Source: an uncultured Rickettsiales bacterium
GTDB lineage: Bacteria; Pseudomonadota; Alphaproteobacteria; Rs-D84
DNA: 6,510 nt
Direction: 5' to 3'
Assembly (NCBI GenBank): GCA_900549365.1
Contig: UROD01000045.1
Span: forward strand, 1 to 6,510
The notes under the pieces are model-generated. The model saw only the letters and a program-made list of their open reading frames with translations, was not told where the DNA came from and did not search any database. This document shows positions 5,765-6,510 of the stretch, piece by piece. The position numbers and the translations under genes are program-made. Numbering within the stretch: position 1 is the stretch's first letter; each line of letters opens with the position of its first letter.

Positions 5765-6510
5765 TGGGTCATAAAACCGCGGCGCACCGGCATAGCCCAA
5801 TGCCGCATGGTGCGATGGGACCAAAAATTCAGGCAGCGGACTGGACGCGCCCATTTTCATAAACCCAGACAGGCGCGGGTCTTTCCATGCAGGTTGCTTG
5901 TCTGCCTCAATCGGGCGATGATACCATCCTTGGAATATCACCAGTTGTTTGTTCTCAGCCAGACGCATAATATCCATTGGTGTGTACAGTAATTCTTCGC
6001 TGGTGGATTCTTTGCCGTCTTTGTCGGTTTTGATTTTCATCTTGTAACCCATCATATCCGAAAAACGTTTTGCGGTGTCGGGGTCGTTTTGACGTAACAC
6101 AACCTTGGCCGCGGTGGTGGAAATGATGGTGGCGGCGGCATCTGCGCCGTACTTTTCCTGAATCTGGTGCAAGTCCTGACCGATAATCAGGTATGACACC
6201 TGTTGACCACGACCCAAATCCGGCCCTTGGATAACAGCGTCCAATTTTTGCATTTTTGGCATTTCGTCCAGCACGAACAGCACTGGATACGGGCCCAGTT
6301 CGCGACCATCACGCACCTGCTTTGGTGCATTTGACAGCAAGAAATTCGTCATCAATTCAATAAAGATTGCCGTGATTGGATTCAATGCCTGTGCATCGAC
6401 CATATTGATAGACAAATACACCGTCACAGGTTTAATTTTGCCGTCACGCGGGTCAACCAAGCCACGCAAATCTGAAAAATGAAAGTCCGAATGGCTGGTA
6501 CGGTTACGAA
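5738..6510 (-). CDS. virD4: VirD4/TraG-type type IV secretion coupling ATPase, C-terminal part (5' end outside window)
   Basis: Inner-membrane ATPase that recruits substrates to a type IV secretion or conjugation system. Only the last 256 or so residues are in the window; the frame is open to the right edge. The segment translated from the edge, TSHSDFHFSDLRG, matches the family's conserved T-S-x-SDF-x-x-x-DL region, so an in-frame TTG at 6469 is internal, not a start. Walker B is VLFVLDEMPKM, with Asp-Glu at about 6263-6268. A Gln-containing sensor stretch, YLIIGQDLHQIQEKYG, follows, then AAKVVLRQNDPDTAKRFSDMMG, typical of the family. Walker A would lie to the right. A charged tract, KIKTDKDGKESTSEE (about 145-159 counted from that TTG codon), replaces a short loop. 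The C-terminal tail (PSHHAALGYAGAPRFYDPMTGETKTL) is Pro/Gly-rich. No other secretion gene is visible, so conjugation and effector export cannot be separated. Confidence 0.9.
   Translation of the reverse strand, partial: RNRTSHSDFHFSDLRGLVDPRDGKIKPVTVYLSINMVDAQALNPITAIFIELMTNFLLSNAPKQVRDGRELGPYPVLFVLDEMPKMQKLDAVIQGPDLGRGQQVSYLIIGQDLHQIQEKYGADAAATIISTTAAKVVLRQNDPDTAKRFSDMMGYKMKIKTDKDGKESTSEELLYTPMDIMRLAENKQLVIFQGWYHRPIEADKQPAWKDPRLSGFMKMGASSPLPEFLVPSHHAALGYAGAPRFYDPMTGETKTL

Noticed and set aside
6467..6469. TTG at 6469 as the start of a short 243-residue protein
   Set aside because: The frame stays open to the window edge and the upstream residues (TSHSDFHFSDL) match the VirD4 family, so the gene is cut by the window, not truncated.
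1..6510. CRISPR array, tRNA, insertion sequence, toxin-antitoxin or defence genes
   Set aside because: No regularly spaced repeats, transposase motifs, terminal repeats around genes, small paired genes or tRNA-like folds were seen; nearly every base is covered by recognisable genes.

Overview
The window reads as a compact chromosomal stretch of a Gram-negative bacterium. It carries two lipid A / fatty acid genes (lpxD, fabZ), two predicted lipoproteins and the end of a type IV secretion coupling ATPase. The Der GTPase has DTAGLE at G3 and NK-x-E at G4 of its first G domain, which as I recall is common in alphaproteobacterial Der. With the moderate base composition this suggests an uncultured alphaproteobacterium, perhaps of a host-associated group; that placement is inference and not strongly supported.

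Layout: positions 1-66 are a near-perfect AT-rich inverted repeat. A good sigma70-type promoter (68-95) follows, with its -10 box only 6 nt from the preferred ATG of lpxD (102-1145). fabZ (1166-1606) follows 20 nt later with a clear Shine-Dalgarno. A bidirectional terminator (1608-1641) separates this pair from der (1640-2989, minus strand), which converges on it. der and a five-helix Yip1-type membrane protein gene (3055-3651) diverge from a short AT-rich intergenic region containing a palindromic -10 box. A second bidirectional terminator (3669-3695) separates the Yip1-type gene from a minus-strand run read in the order virD4 (5738 to beyond 6510, 5' end outside the window), a COG3014-type lipoprotein (4463-5725) and an LpoB-type lipoprotein (3702-4442).

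How the genes fit together: LpxD and FabZ compete for or process (3R)-3-hydroxyacyl-ACP, feeding lipid A and phospholipid synthesis respectively; the usual third partner lpxA is not here. Der works in 50S ribosome maturation. The two lipoproteins form a pair that I recall occurring together in other Gram-negatives and probably act at the outer membrane/peptidoglycan. Their tight placement behind a type IV coupling protein is the most interesting contextual point.

Coding density is very high and no gene-free stretch exceeds about 100 bases. I saw no tRNA, rRNA, CRISPR array, insertion sequence or defence system. The window looks mostly like ordinary core genes; the unusual signals are in the short intergenic regions and the virD4-lipoprotein linkage.
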